49,889 nt of DNA from an uncultured Candidatus Puniceispirillum sp. (lineage in GTDB: Bacteria; Pseudomonadota; Alphaproteobacteria; Puniceispirillales; Puniceispirillaceae), in the NCBI GenBank assembly GCA_905182545.1, contig CAJJBY010000013.1, positions 1-49,889 of the forward strand, read 5' to 3'. Positions 25,458 through 36,620 of the stretch are shown in pieces. Under the pieces are notes generated by a model. The model ran no database searches, was not told where the DNA came from, and saw only the letters and a program-made list of their open reading frames with translations. Made by a program: the position numbers and the translations under genes. Every line of letters begins with the position of its first letter. Within the stretch, counting starts at the first letter, position 1.

Positions 25458-27119
25458 TTAGGGTTTTATCGGGTTAAAGCCAGAGGTCAAGGGAAGACGG
25501 CGATCACGACCAAAAGCAACTGGCGTCATTTTTGGGCCGGGGGCAGCCTGAAACCGTTTATATTCGGCACGGAATAAAAGCTGGCTTGCCCGCACAACTT
25601 CAGCCCGGTGATAGCCACGGCCAACAATCGTTTCGATATCGGCCATTTCTTCGCACAAAGCCGCCATGATCGCATCCAACCGGTCATAAGGCGGTAGCGA
25701 GTCAGTGTCTTTCTGGTCAGGGCGCAATTCGGCTGATGGTGGCTTGTCGATGATGCGTTGCGGGATCACAATGCCGTCAGGGCCAGCCGCCCCACGCGGC
25801 AAATGCTGATTGCGCCAGTCACAAAGCTGGAACACATCAACTTTCCAGACATCTTTTAGCGGGGCATAGCCGCCGCACATATCTCCATAAAGTGTTGAAT
25901 AGCCAGCCGCATATTCTGATTTATTGCCTGTCGCCAGAACCATCGACCCATGTTTGTTCGAGATACCCATCAAGATTAATCCGCGCAAACGCGACTGGAT
26001 ATTTTCTTCGGCTACATTCGGTTCGGTACCAGCAAATTGTTCGGCCAGCATCTGGTCAAGCGCACCCATTGCCGGAGTTATCGCAATATTATCAAGCCAG
26101 ATGCCAAGGGCGCTTGCTAGTTCGGCAGCATCATCAAGACTTTCTTGGCTTGTATAGGTTGATGGCATCATCACCGCATGAACCGCATCTGCGCCAAGCG
26201 CGTCAACAGCAAGTGCGGCAACCAGCGCCGAGTCAATTCCACCCGACAAGCCGAGAACAACCCCCGGAAACCCATTTTTATTGACATAGTCTCGAAGCCC
26301 AAGACATAGGCCGCGATAAAGCGCGGTTAAATCACCATCGGGCGGCGAAATCTGGCCGGTAAGCGTGACCATACCCGCTGTTTTCTGCGCTGAAATAACC
26401 ACAATTGATTCAGAAAAGCTTGGCAGATGACAGGCAAGCTTGCCACCAGCATTAATTGCAAAAGATCCGCCGTCATAAACAAGCTCGTCCTGCCCGCCAA
26501 CCATATTGACATAGGCAACCGGAAGGCCGGTTTCGACGGTTCGTGCCACAATTGTTGACATGCGGCGTTCGGGCTTGGTCATATCAAATGGTGACGCATT
26601 GATTGCAATGATCAAATCGGCACCTGATTCTTCAAGACATTCGGCAACATTGGCCTCCCAGATATCTTCGCAAATTGGAAAGCCTATTTTCAGTCCCCGC
26701 AGCATGGCCGGGCCGGGCATCTGACCAGCGGAAAAATTCCGCTTATCATCAAATACGCCGTAATTTGGCAAATTCACCTTGTCAAATCGGGCAAGCTGGT
26801 CACCACCATCAAGAATGAAAACCGAGTTATAAATAGCACCATCAGCGGCAACCGGCGCGCCAACGACAATTGCCGGACCACCATCGGCGGTTAGCTTTGC
26901 CAATGCGTCAATACCCGCTGCAACATCAGCCATGAAATCCGCCCGAAGCAAAAGATCATCACAAGGATAACCGGAAAGATACATTTCAGGCGTGACAATG
27001 ATTTCGGCGCCATGGGTCGCAGCTTGCGTCCGTGCCTCGGCAAGACGGCTGACATTGGCATTTACGTTGCCAAGATGCGCGTTCAATTGGGCAAGCGCGA
27101 TTAGAACCGGCTTTGTCAT
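25458..27119 (-). CDS. nadE: Glutamine-dependent NAD+ synthase
   Basis: 553 residues in two domains. The N-terminal nitrilase-type glutaminase has its triad in TPEMYLSGYPCDD (Glu), DKVNLPNYGVFDD (Lys) and GFPICEDIW (Cys). The C-terminal synthetase has the ATP loop GLSGGIDSALVA and LATGNKSEYAAGY. It converts nicotinate adenine dinucleotide to NAD with glutamine as the ammonia source. The next gene upstream, 15 bases away, starts the same pathway from nicotinate, so this is a small NAD operon. Confidence 0.96.
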   Translation of the reverse strand: MTKPVLIALAQLNAHLGNVNANVSRLAEARTQAATHGAEIIVTPEMYLSGYPCDDLLLRADFMADVAAGIDALAKLTADGGPAIVVGAPVAADGAIYNSVFILDGGDQLARFDKVNLPNYGVFDDKRNFSAGQMPGPAMLRGLKIGFPICEDIWEANVAECLEESGADLIIAINASPFDMTKPERRMSTIVARTVETGLPVAYVNMVGGQDELVYDGGSFAINAGGKLACHLPSFSESIVVISAQKTAGMVTLTGQISPPDGDLTALYRGLCLGLRDYVNKNGFPGVVLGLSGGIDSALVAALAVDALGADAVHAVMMPSTYTSQESLDDAAELASALGIWLDNIAITPAMGALDQMLAEQFAGTEPNVAEENIQSRLRGLILMGISNKHGSMVLATGNKSEYAAGYSTLYGDMCGGYAPLKDVWKVDVFQLCDWRNQHLPRGAAGPDGIVIPQRIIDKPPSAELRPDQKDTDSLPPYDRLDAIMAALCEEMADIETIVGRGYHRAEVVRASQLLFRAEYKRFQAAPGPKMTPVAFGRDRRLPLTSGFNPIKP

Positions 27120-27134
27120 GAAACAATCAACCTT

Positions 27135-28271
27135 TTACTTATACAAAAGAAATTCACGGCCAGCCTTAACCCGTGGCTTGCCATCATAGGCAACAATATC
27201 CACTGTCGCATAGGTCTGCGACCAAATTTGCGGCAAATATGATCCAGTGCCAATCACGTCAACAGGCGCATTAGCAAGGGCAAAAACACGACATTTATCC
27301 GGCCCAAACCCGCTGGAGGCAACGATTTTCACCTTGTCAAAGCCGTTGCTATCAAGCTGTTCGCGCATATGCCAAACCGCCGCCGCGCTTACGCCTGTTC
27401 CAAGTAGCAAACGCAATTCATCTTCGGTTCGATAGCCGCGCAAAGCCTGCGGAACATTGCTTTCCAAAACCGCATAGGATGATTGCGTATCAAGCCCTTC
27501 AACATAGCGTCCACCATGCGTATCAAGACGAAGCGATAAGGTGCCTGCCATGCTGTGATCACGAAAATGCGCGGCCACGGCAAGCCCATCGGTGATTTCT
27601 TGACCAAAATAGTCAACCAGCACAGTCAAAGGCGCATCTGGCACAGTCTGGTGAAACATTTCGGCGGCACGAACGGTTGATCCAGCATAGCCAATCAGGG
27701 CATGCGGCATTGTTCCCCTGCCCTTTTCCTGACCAAAGAAATGCGCGGTTGCATCGGCAGCACAACCAACAAAGCCAATGGCATTGGCTTTGGCCTTGGC
27801 CTTGGCGGCACCAACCGAGGCACCATAAGCCATGAGTTCGGCCATTTCACTGCCGGCGCAATGGCGAGCATCCATCGCCAGAAACGCCACATTCGGCAAC
27901 TCCATACACATATTATAGGCGTTATAGGCAGCTACACAGGCTGGCCCAAGGCGTTGCAGAAAAATAGTTTCAAGGTCGACAAGAACCGAAAAGGGGCCGG
28001 TGATATAACACATCGGCTCGCCAGCACCGATCCATGCCCCTTCAACATAAAGCTGTTCGATTTTCAAGGTGGCACCACGGTCTTTAGCCATTGCGGTAAT
28101 CCATTCGATGGCCAAGCGTCCAGCAAAGGTAACCGGACGCCGCATGAACACCGCATAGGTGACTTCGCAATCGCCATTTGCCATGACGACTTTGCGTGTG
28201 TGATTGAAATAGGTATCGGTTAAACTCGGCTGAATTTCCGGAGTCGGCCCGCTGCTCGCAAATTTTGCCAT
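27135..28271 (-). CDS. Nicotinate phosphoribosyltransferase-family enzyme
   Basis: 378 residues of the type II phosphoribosyltransferase fold. SLTDTYFNHT at the N-terminus, ARHCAGSEMAELMAYGAS, GTMPHALIG and LRLDTHGGRYVEGL, plus SSGFGPDKC, are the recognisable blocks. It makes nicotinate mononucleotide from nicotinate and PRPP, and nadE downstream finishes NAD. Length is shorter than E. coli PncB but normal for this branch. Some relatives prefer nicotinamide; nadE next door argues for nicotinate. Confidence 0.88.
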   Translation of the reverse strand: MAKFASSGPTPEIQPSLTDTYFNHTRKVVMANGDCEVTYAVFMRRPVTFAGRLAIEWITAMAKDRGATLKIEQLYVEGAWIGAGEPMCYITGPFSVLVDLETIFLQRLGPACVAAYNAYNMCMELPNVAFLAMDARHCAGSEMAELMAYGASVGAAKAKAKANAIGFVGCAADATAHFFGQEKGRGTMPHALIGYAGSTVRAAEMFHQTVPDAPLTVLVDYFGQEITDGLAVAAHFRDHSMAGTLSLRLDTHGGRYVEGLDTQSSYAVLESNVPQALRGYRTEDELRLLLGTGVSAAAVWHMREQLDSNGFDKVKIVASSGFGPDKCRVFALANAPVDVIGTGSYLPQIWSQTYATVDIVAYDGKPRVKAGREFLLYK

Positions 28272-28345
28272 CAGTCTACCTTGTTAAAAATGGACTAAGA
28301 CCGCCGACGCAAATCATAACAGCGTGTGACAAAGCCTTTGGTCTT

Positions 28346-29725
28346 TTATACGGCCTTGGACATATAAGACGGTACACCGCGCCGACGTTTCAACAAATCG
28401 GCAAGAAGAAACGCAAGTTCAAGCGCCTGCGCCCCGTTCAAACGCGGGTCACAATGCGTATGATAGCGATCGCCAAGGCTGGCCTCGGTCACATCAACAA
28501 CACCGCCAACACATTCGGTGACATTCTGTCCTGTCATTTCGAAATGCACGCCACCCGGATAGGTGCCAATCTCATCATGCGCGTCAAAAAAGCCGGTAAC
28601 TTCGGCCATCACATCATCAACACGGCGTGTCTTATAGCCGCTGCTGGCCTTGATGGTATTGCCATGCATCGGATCACAGCACCATACAACATTCGCCCCA
28701 TGCGCCTTGACCGCCCGCAAAAGTGGCGGCAAACCGCTTCGCACCTTTTCCGCGCCCATCCGAACAATCAAAGTCAACCGGCCTGCCTGATTGCTAGGGT
28801 TCAAAATATCAATCAAGCGCAGCAACTCGTCAGGATCAAGGCTTGGCCCGCATTTCAGGCCAATCGGATTGGAAATACCACGCATATATTCAACATGCGC
28901 ACCATCAGGCTGGCGTGTGCGATCGCCAATCCACAACATATGCGCCGATGTGTCGTACCATCCCTGCTCGTCTGTGATGGTATCACGGCGCGTCATGGCC
29001 TCTTCAAACCCGAGAAGAAGCGCCTCATGGCTAGTGTAAAGCTCAGTTTCGGCAAGCGGGCGCACCGTTGCCGATGTCACCCCACAAGCCTTCATAAAAT
29101 TCAGGCTTTCTTCGATCCGTTCGGCAAGCGCTTCAAAACGCTGTGTTTGCGGCGTGTCTTTCAAAAAGTCAGCCACCCAGCTATGCACCTTGGTCAAATC
29201 GGCAAGCCCGCCTTGCGCAAACGCACGAAGCAAATTCAAGGTTGATGCTGATTGTTCATAAACACGAAGTAACCTCCGTGGATCAGGAATGCGTTCATCT
29301 TCGGTAAAGGCTGGCCCATTGATCATATCGCCGCGATAGCTTGGCAATTCGATACCATCAATCACTTCAGTAGGCGCTGAACGTGGCTTGGCAAATTGAC
29401 CCGCCATCCGGCCGATCTTGATCACCGGCATCGAGGCGCCATAGGTCAGCACCACCGCCATCTGCAACATGACTTTAAAGCTGTCGCGGATATTATTTGC
29501 TGAAAATTCGGCAAAGCTTTCGGCGCAGTCACCGCCTTGCAACAAAAACGCCTCGCCATGCGCCACGCTGCCAAGGCGGTCGCGAAGGCTTTGCGCTTCA
29601 CCAGCAAAAACCAGCGGCGGACGACCCGAAATAATCTTTTCAACAGCGTTCAGCCGGTCAAGATCAGGGTATTCCGGCACTTGTTGAATTGGAAAGCTGC
29701 GCCAGCTATTTGGTTGCCAAGTCAT
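28346..29725 (-). CDS. DAHP synthase, class II
   Basis: 459 residues of the plant/mycobacterial-type 3-deoxy-7-phosphoheptulonate synthase. [28 protein letters not shown], the [13 protein letters not shown] segment and [12 protein letters not shown] (metal and substrate residues) are clear. It condenses phosphoenolpyruvate and erythrose-4-phosphate, the first step to aromatic amino acids. No other shikimate gene is nearby. The start ATG at 29725 fits the family N-terminus ([10 protein letters not shown]). Confidence 0.96.
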   Translation of the reverse strand: MTWQPNSWRSFPIQQVPEYPDLDRLNAVEKIISGRPPLVFAGEAQSLRDRLGSVAHGEAFLLQGGDCAESFAEFSANNIRDSFKVMLQMAVVLTYGASMPVIKIGRMAGQFAKPRSAPTEVIDGIELPSYRGDMINGPAFTEDERIPDPRRLLRVYEQSASTLNLLRAFAQGGLADLTKVHSWVADFLKDTPQTQRFEALAERIEESLNFMKACGVTSATVRPLAETELYTSHEALLLGFEEAMTRRDTITDEQGWYDTSAHMLWIGDRTRQPDGAHVEYMRGISNPIGLKCGPSLDPDELLRLIDILNPSNQAGRLTLIVRMGAEKVRSGLPPLLRAVKAHGANVVWCCDPMHGNTIKASSGYKTRRVDDVMAEVTGFFDAHDEIGTYPGGVHFEMTGQNVTECVGGVVDVTEASLGDRYHTHCDPRLNGAQALELAFLLADLLKRRRGVPSYMSKAV

Positions 29726-29872
29726 TTGATTATCGTCCTTTTGAGGTGAGATGGCTTGCGAACTTCACAGCCAGCCCCACCCCTATCATTGGAATTACAG
29801 CTCAATATCGCGGATTTGCACTGTTTTTTCAAGCTTTATTCCGACAGTAGAGCTGACGAGAATTTGTCAAGG

Positions 29873-31250
29873 CTAACCATCTTGGCGCGGTGCGCGCATG
29901 GTTACAAATTCTTCGGCGGCGGTTGGGTGAATGCCAATGGTGGCGTCAAAATCTGCCTTGGTTGCCCCCATCTTTACGGCAATCGCGATGCCTTGCATGA
30001 TTTCACCGCAATCCGGCCCCATCATATGCACGCCAATAACCTTGTCGCTTGCATCTTCGACAATCAGTTTCATATAGGTTTTTTCACCGCGTCCAGAAAT
30101 GGTGTTTTTCATCGCCCGAAACTGGCTTTCAAAGACTTTGACCTTGCTATGGGCATTGATTGCATCCGCTTCAGACAGGCCAACCGATGCGATGGGTGGC
30201 TGGCTAAACACGGCCGAGGCGACATTGGCATGATCGGCCTTGCGCGGGCGATTGCCAAATTCGCTATCGGCAAAGGCATGGCCTTCGGCAATCGCAACTG
30301 GCGTCAGATTAATTCGGTTTGTGACGTCACCAATGGCATAAAGGCTTGGCAGGTTTGCTTGTGACATATCATCAACGATGATTTCGCCCTGTTTGCCAAG
30401 CTTGACCCCCAAATCATCAAGGCCAAGATTGGCGGTATTCGGCCTGCGCCCGTTGGCCGCCATGATCTGATCAACCGCCAGCCTGCTGCCATCGCTAAGA
30501 TGCGCCTGCTTGCCGCCATTTTCATCCGTAACGTGATCAATGGTGGTTTCGGGGTGAAGGATGATCCCGCGATCTGTTTGCGCTGTTGCAATATGCGCAC
30601 GAACATCATCATCAAAGCCACGAAGCGGCAAATCACTTCGATAAATCAAATGGGTTCGCGCCCCCAAGCCCGTTAAAAATACCGGCAAATTCAAGCGCAA
30701 TATAGCCGCTGCCATAAATGGCAATTTCTTTTGGCAATTCGGGCAGATCCAGCGCTTCATTCGAGCTGATGGCATGATCTTTCATGCCAGGAACATCGAT
30801 GAATTGCGGCGTACCACCAACCGCGATCAAAATTTTGCCAGCACGATAGACATCCGCCCCAACGCTGACCTCATTCGGGCCGGTGACCCGTCCCCAGCCC
30901 TCGATCAAGGTGGCGCCAGCATTTTTCAATAGCGACCGGTAAATATTTTCCAACCGGCCAATTTCAGCATCTTTCGCTGCGATCAAACCAGGCCAATCAT
31001 GCGACAAACCATCAATTTGCCAGCCAAACCCACGGGCATCTTCAACATCGGCAGAAAAGCTGGCCGCATACATCAACAGCTTTTTCGGCACACAGCCGCG
31101 GATAACGCATGTTCCACCCGGCCGGTCTCCTTCAATCACCGCAACCTTGGCACCGTGACCAGCGGCGATGCGGCCAGCACGAACGCCGCCAGACCCTGCG
31201 CCAATCACAATCAAATCATAGTCAAAATTCTGCGGAGATTGGGCCATCAT
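29873..31250 (-). CDS. gor: Glutathione reductase, one frameshift
   Basis: FAD/NADPH flavoenzyme of the pyridine-disulfide family. DLIVIGAGSGGVRAGRIAA binds FAD, GGTCVIRGCVPKK holds the redox cysteine pair, AIYGSGYIALEFAGI is the NADPH fold, and HPTAAEEFVTMR carries the C-terminal catalytic histidine. The frame breaks at FNGLG near 30662, where a run of five Gs has one more than the four needed; the reading then continues ARTHLIYRSDLPLRGFD. The match to glutathione reductase rather than dihydrolipoamide dehydrogenase is based on the VIRGCVPKK context. Confidence 0.9.
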
Positions 31251-31387
31251 CTTTTGCCTTTGGCTGCCGGTTGGATTGCGATGAGGATATGTCTCTATCA
31301 CACAATCTTGTCGCGCATTCAGCCGCCAAGTTCAAGATGATTCCCAAGCCATCGCACTAAGGATTAGATGCTGTAGCGTGTATCAGC

Positions 31388-31818
31388 CTAAGGCTCTGCA
31401 ATCGGTGGCGACAGGTAATCGGCAAAAATAACGTCGTTAAGGCTGGCAAAATTAGCAATTGCCAAAGCCAATTGATCAGTCGTAAGCGTCTCAAGGTCAA
31501 GAAAGCGGTGCAATGTTACCGTTGCCGCCCCCGAACAAATGCCAAAGGGACGCTGCGCATGGGCAATCGTATCTTCAAGAAGCAGCATCGTTAAAAAAGA
31601 TGCCTTTAGCGGGCCGCTGCCATCGCGGGCAACCGTGCTGGACAAAAGCGCCTGATTGGCATGATGAGCAGTTCGATCTGAATGATGGCATTGTCATTTA
31701 CCGGCATCATCTACCGGCTTGCAGCAAGCGCAACAACCCGATCATATAAAAGGTGATGTTTGGTTTCGCCAAAGCCTGACATGATATGGCGGATTTGCGA
31801 TTTCGTGCTGGGATGCAT
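31388..31818 (-). pseudogene. Unrecognised protein gene, broken
   Basis: A reading of about 143 codons from an ATG at 31818. It starts MHPSTKSQIRHIMSG, has a missing G near 31725 and an in-frame TGA a few codons later where tryptophan would fit, and goes on through HHANQALLSSTVARDG to the end at 31388 (IFADYLSPPIAEP). The last 85 residues form an intact frame. I cannot name a family. One lesion is a substitution-type stop, so decay is plausible. Confidence 0.4.
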
Positions 31819-32358
31819 CTCCAGTCAAACTCCTGGGCGAGTTGACTTGCAAGCTGATTGTGAGATTTTCAAGATTCACTGACGGCAAAAACAATATCTC
31901 TTGATGGTGAATTTTGTCATAAATTAACGGGTTGTTTAGAAATATCATTTCGCAAAGCGTTTTTCTATTATGCAGAGATATACCCCTTTTGGATGGGCGT
32001 AAAATCTGCATTTTACCGGCAATGCTTCGCATTTATTCAATCAGGAAAAACAATTATAGATTGTTATTGCAGCCTTTTTTCAAGGCATGGCAATCGGGAT
32101 GAAGCGCCCAACATTCCATAACAAGGGCAAACGCGCCGTTACTTTCGCGCCCTTCAATTTGTCATATTAGCTGGCGTATATTCTGGCATATTCTGGCGTA
32201 TATTCTGGCACATCATTTGGCGCATAAGGCGTATCTAACTGCGGCAATCATTGCGCCATGCAACCGGTCACGATAAGCTAGGCACAACCCGTCATTTCGG
32301 GTTCATGATTAATTCGATCATTTGCTGTGATCATTGTCTTTTTTCTTGGGTTTCATCC
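31819..32358 (+). promoter_or_regulatory. Intergenic region with short tandem repeats before aacS
   Basis: No gene is supported in these 540 bases. Bases 32171-32217 hold four head-to-tail copies of a 10-13-base unit, CTGGCGTATATT / CTGGCATATT / CTGGCGTATATT / CTGGCACATCATT, with a fifth weaker one after. Repeats this regular just upstream of a gene suggest operator sites or slippage-prone DNA controlling the acetoacetyl-CoA synthetase gene. The part 31820-32160 is AT-rich and shows nothing. Confidence 0.45.
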
Positions 32359-34429
32359 ATGACTGAACAATCTTCATCACCGCCGCAATCAACCGCGCTT
32401 GGCACCCGTCTTTGGCAACCAACAGACGAAGCGATTGAACAGGCACAACTGCAAGATTTCGGGCGGTTTATCGCTGCCAATCATGGCTTTGACTGGGGTG
32501 GTGATTTCCAAGCCCTGTGGCAATGGTCAATCGATTCAATGCCTGATTTCTGGCAAAGCCTGTGGCAATGGCATGGCATGATTGGCGATATGGGATCACG
32601 CATTCTGATCAATGAAACCGCGATGCCAGGTGCCCAGTTTTTTCCCGATGCTAAAATCAATTTTGCCGAAAATCTCTTGGCCGAGGCCGATGAACGCCCT
32701 GCGATCAGCGCCTATGGCGAAGATGGCCGTCATATTGCTCTTAGCCGTGCCGAGCTGAAACAAAAAGTTATGGCGCTTGCCGGCTGGATGCGTGCCAAGG
32801 GCGTTGGCCAAGGTGACCGCGTTGCCGCCTATACGCCAAATGCGGCCGAAGCGGTGATCACGATGCTGGCAAGCGCAACCATTGGCGCGGTCTATTCTAG
32901 CTGTTCGCCTGATTTCGGATTAGCCGGTGCGGTTGATCGGTTCAGCCAGATTGAGCCAAAGCTGTTAATGGCCTGTGATGGCTATCTTTATGCTGGCAAA
33001 AAGATTGACCGGATGCCGCTGATTGCTGATCTCACGACTCAATTGCCAACGCTTGAGGCGGTTTTGATCCTTCCCTATCTTTGCGACGCTCCGGATTGCA
33101 GTGCCATTGCCAATGCCACCCTTTTTGACGATGCGATTGCGAGCGCCAAACCGGTCAACGCCTTTGTGCGGGTCGGTTTCAATGATCCGCTTTATATTCT
33201 CTATTCAAGCGGCACAACCGGTGCGCCAAAATGCATTGTTCACGGCGTTGGCGGCACCTTGATCCAGCATATCAAAGAACATCGCCTTCATGGTGATCTG
33301 GGCGCCGGTGATGCCATGTTCTATTTTACCACTTGCGGATGGATGATGTGGAACTGGCTTGTATCGGCCTTGGCGATCAAGGCAAAAGTGGTATTATTTG
33401 AGGGTAACCCATTTCACCCGGGGCCAGCACGATTATGGGACCTGGCCGAGACTGAAAATATTGCCATTTTCGGCACTTCAGCAAAATATATCGATGCGGT
33501 TCGCAACTCAGGCTATGTCCCGCGTGATCAGGTTCATCTTGGCGCGCTGCGGGCCCTATTATCAACCGGATCGACCCCTCTCATCTGACGGCTTTGCCTT
33601 TGTTTATGACAAAATCAAACCCGACCTGCAGCTATGTTCGATTTCTGGCGGCACCGATATTGTGTCATGTTTTGTTCTTGGCTGTCCAGTTCAGCCGGTT
33701 TTTGCCGGTGAAATCCAAACCCGCGGCCTTGGCATGAAAACCGATGTTCTGGATGAAGATGGGACTAGCCTTATCGGCAAGCAAGGCGAGCTTTGCTGCA
33801 CCGCACCCTTTCCAGCAATGCCAGTAAAATTCTGGAATGATCCTGATGGCAGCAAATATAAAACTGCCTATTTCGAACATTTTCAAGGCATATGGCGGCA
33901 TGGCGATTGGGCCACCATGACCGCGCGTGGCGGCATGATCATTCATGGCCGATCTGACGCCACTTTAAACCCGGGCGGTGTTCGCATTGGCACGGCCGAA
34001 ATTTACCGTCAGGTCGAAGCTTTTGATGCGATCGCCGAAGCGCTGGTCATTGGTCAGGATTGGCAAGATGATGTAAGGGTTATCTTATTTGTGCGGATGG
34101 CCAATGGTGCCAATCTTGATGATGATCTGCGGCGCGCGATCTGCACGGCCATTCGCGCTGGTGCCACGCCGCGCCATGTGCCTGCTGCTATCATCGCTGT
34201 TCCTGATATTCCGCGCACGCGTTCGGGTAAAATAACCGAACTTGCCGTTCGTGATATCATTCATGGTCGGGCGATTAAAAACACCGAAGCCTTGGCAAAT
34301 GCCGAAGCGCTGGCCTTTTTCAAGAATTTACCTGAATTGCGGTTAGTCAGATTAGCCTTTAATCAGCCCTTGAACCGCACTGCTATTGGCAAAACGGCGG
34401 CGGTTGGCTTTGTAAAAAGCGAGCGATAG
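32359..34429 (+). CDS. Acetoacetyl-CoA synthetase, one or two frameshifts
   Basis: AMP-forming acyl-CoA ligase, about 660 residues. INFAENLL, the ATP-binding [15 protein letters not shown] and [13 protein letters not shown] are typical of AacS, and the second frame gives [12 protein letters not shown], the GDWATMT aspartate and [10 protein letters not shown]. The break near 33578 fits one extra C in CCCC. A second small error near 34343 is likely: removing one T ends the protein at LPELR, the usual end, and avoids overlap with the gene on the other strand. It activates acetoacetate for use in lipid or polyester synthesis. The start at 32359 was chosen over upstream codons without family similarity. 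Confidence 0.88.
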
Positions 34430-34887
34430 GGATAATTGGCGGGTTTCTTCCTGTTTTAACGAGTCTTCATCATCAAGATCATCCAGCTTGGCCGCTGCAC
34501 AAATATGCGCAAGATAGGTATGATCAGCCTTAACGCGGTCGGCAATGATCTTGAATTTTGCCTTTGACCCAACTGGCCATTTTTCGCGCAATAAGGTTAG
34601 AAGCACAAAATTGGCACCAGCCTCAAGCTGGGACGCAAGCGCGCTGTGGCCGTGGCTTCACTGGTAATAATTTCACTGGCAATGATGGCCATCGCGTCAA
34701 GATGATTTTGATCAGCCGCCAATTCAGCGCCGCGATCCTGATCCATCCAATGTCCAAGAAGATTGACCTTATCGGCAGCGTCCAGCCCCATCAGCAATGC
34801 ATGGCTTGCTGCCTTGCGGGTCATGGTTACATCAACAATGTCGCTTTCGCCCATGATGCGGATAAGTGTTTTTTGGTCAGCCATCAA
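34352..34887 (-). CDS. Hypothetical protein, one frameshift
   Basis: About 178 residues in two frames joined near 34640, where a G seems missing: the first frame reads [20 protein letters not shown] to [12 protein letters not shown], the second [13 protein letters not shown] to AVQGLIKG. It is a soluble, helical, acidic-to-neutral protein without signal or membrane segments. I do not recognise the family. It converges with the acetoacetyl-CoA synthetase gene. The two halves fit together in length and composition, so it is probably one real gene. Confidence 0.6.
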
Positions 34888-34984
34888 TTTATTCCCAGAT
34901 CAATTTTGATACAGATATTACGCCGTCAATCGCGCGGGTTTACCGGGGTTTTCGCAAAAGAACAAGCCTTTCATCGGGTTTGCC

Positions 34985-35882
34985 CTAGATCCCCGGTTGA
35001 TTGACCTCGCGCGTGCGCACAAGCTCGCGCCATGCAATCACAAGACAGCTAGCAATAATAACAAGCGCGCCAATAATTTCACTTGCCGACATGATTTCGG
35101 CAAAAACAAAATAACCAACAACTCCCCGATATCGGCATCTGCACATAACGCATCGACGCCACCACAACCGCATCCGAATAGCGATAGGCGGTCGTCATCA
35201 CGATTTGCAATGCCGATCCAATCACCCCAAGAATCACAAGGTCAATTAGGACTGACTGGCTGATCGATTGCATCCGATCCGGCAAAATCATCACAATGAC
35301 GCTCAAAACCCCAAATCCCGCCATATTATACCAAGCCGCCACCGATGCAGGCGCGTCGCCTTTGCCAAGCTGGCGCAGCATCAAGGACATGGCAGCCCCT
35401 ACAAGCGCAGCTCCAATGCCATAAAGCGCATACCATGACATCGCGTCCGAAAAGGGATCGGCGATGATAACCACCCCTGCCAAACCAGCAACAACCGCCG
35501 TCCAACGGTAAATCCCCACTTTTTCACCCAGAAAAATCGGCGCTAACAGCGTGATGAAAATAACCGAACTTTGAAACAGCGCCGTTGCCATGCCAAGCGG
35601 CATTGACCGAATTGATAAAAACCAAAAAGTAATGCCGCAAAGGCCAAGAAGCGTGCGAAAAAACAGAAGCTTGCGCTGATTAATTTGTAAGAAATCGCGG
35701 CCACGAAGATGAATGGCGTAAAGGAATAAAATCGGAAGCGAGAATAAGAATCGGTAAAATAAAGTGGTGATAATATTGATATCCGAGCCTAGTTTTTTGA
35801 TCAGGACACCGGTTAGCACGCCGAAAATAACCGCGAGCAAACTTAGAAAAACACCCATCAAAGACCGAGGTAAACGAACCAA
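34985..35882 (-). CDS. EamA/DMT-family transporter, one frameshift
   Basis: About 298 residues with ten hydrophobic helices in two EamA halves. First half: VFLSLLAVIFGVLTGVLI to LGMATALFQSSVIFITLLAP; second half: MSWYALYGIGAALVGAAM to VGYFVFAEIMSASEIIGA. The frame breaks near 35128, where four Gs replace three (ISG then VVGYFVF). A shorter start at 35858 is possible. It resembles the RhaT/YdcZ-like exporters that pump small metabolites; the cargo is unknown. It is not the same subfamily as the EamA copies at 4 kb and 49 kb. Confidence 0.85.
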
Positions 35883-36093
35883 CTTTCTTCACCTTTACTT
35901 TTGGATTGCTGATCATTGAACGCTTTTAGGCCGTTTCAATTTTGCACATGAACGCGCTTGGCCTCGGCAGAGGCCGTCAGCATTGGTAAGCACTGTCCTA
36001 TCGTAATTTATGCAAAAGCACATCTTTTCTTTTCCACAACAGAGTTTATCCCTGTAACTATATGGTGGTAACACCAACCAAGGAGCGCGCAAC

Positions 36094-36576
36094 ATGACCC
36101 CGCAATCAAACCTGAAAAATCTGAAATTCGCAGCCGCCCTTGCGCCCAAATCTGTATCGCGAATTTGTGCAACGATTGTCGCTTGCCTTATCGCCACCGG
36201 ATTTGGCACCGCCAATGCCGATATCATCACTGACCGCAAAGCCGGATTTAAGGGCAATGCTGATTCGATGAAGGCCATCGCCGCCGCCATTGGAAGCGGC
36301 GATTATCAAACCGTTATCAGCCGTGCCGAAGGGATCGCCAGCTGGGCAAACAAAATCCCAAGCTATTTTCCTGAGGGAAGCGATACAGGTGACACCAAGG
36401 CTCGCGCCGAAATCTGGTTTGAATTTGACGCCTTTAAGGCCAAGGCCAAAGCCAATGAAACCGCCGCGCAAACCCTCGTCACCGCCGCCAAGTCAGGGGA
36501 TCAGGGCGCCATGATGGCGGGGCTGAAAAATCTGGGGGCAAGCTGCAAATCCTGCCATTCCGATTTCAAAGACTAG
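36094..36576 (+). CDS. Cytochrome c' / c-556 family protein
   Basis: 160 residues with a signal-peptide-like N-terminus (hydrophobic stretch about 23-41 ending near ANA). The heme site is a single CKSCH close to the C-terminus, the pattern of the four-helix cytochromes c'. It would be exported to the periplasm and bind one heme covalently. An AAGGAG site is near the start. The next gene, converging from the other strand, is a cytochrome b561-type membrane protein that could be a redox partner. Confidence 0.92.
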   Translation: MTPQSNLKNLKFAAALAPKSVSRICATIVACLIATGFGTANADIITDRKAGFKGNADSMKAIAAAIGSGDYQTVISRAEGIASWANKIPSYFPEGSDTGDTKARAEIWFEFDAFKAKAKANETAAQTLVTAAKSGDQGAMMAGLKNLGASCKSCHSDFKD

Positions 36577-36620
36577 ACCTGTCAAAATTGGGCATTCCTT
36601 GGGTAAAACAAGGATGGTGG

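Noticed and set aside
28265-29245. 326-codon + strand frame
   Set aside because: It lies antisense inside the well-supported DAHP synthase gene; its length is a by-product of codon use.
27702-30364. Further + strand frames (27702-28223, 29756-30364)
   Set aside because: They mirror nicotinate phosphoribosyltransferase and glutathione reductase on the minus strand and show no independent support.
31742-32032. 96-codon minus-strand frame
   Set aside because: AT-rich, overlaps the better reading starting at 31818, and has no recognisable protein pattern.
32171-32217. CRISPR array
   Set aside because: Units are 10-13 bases without spacers, and no cas gene is near.
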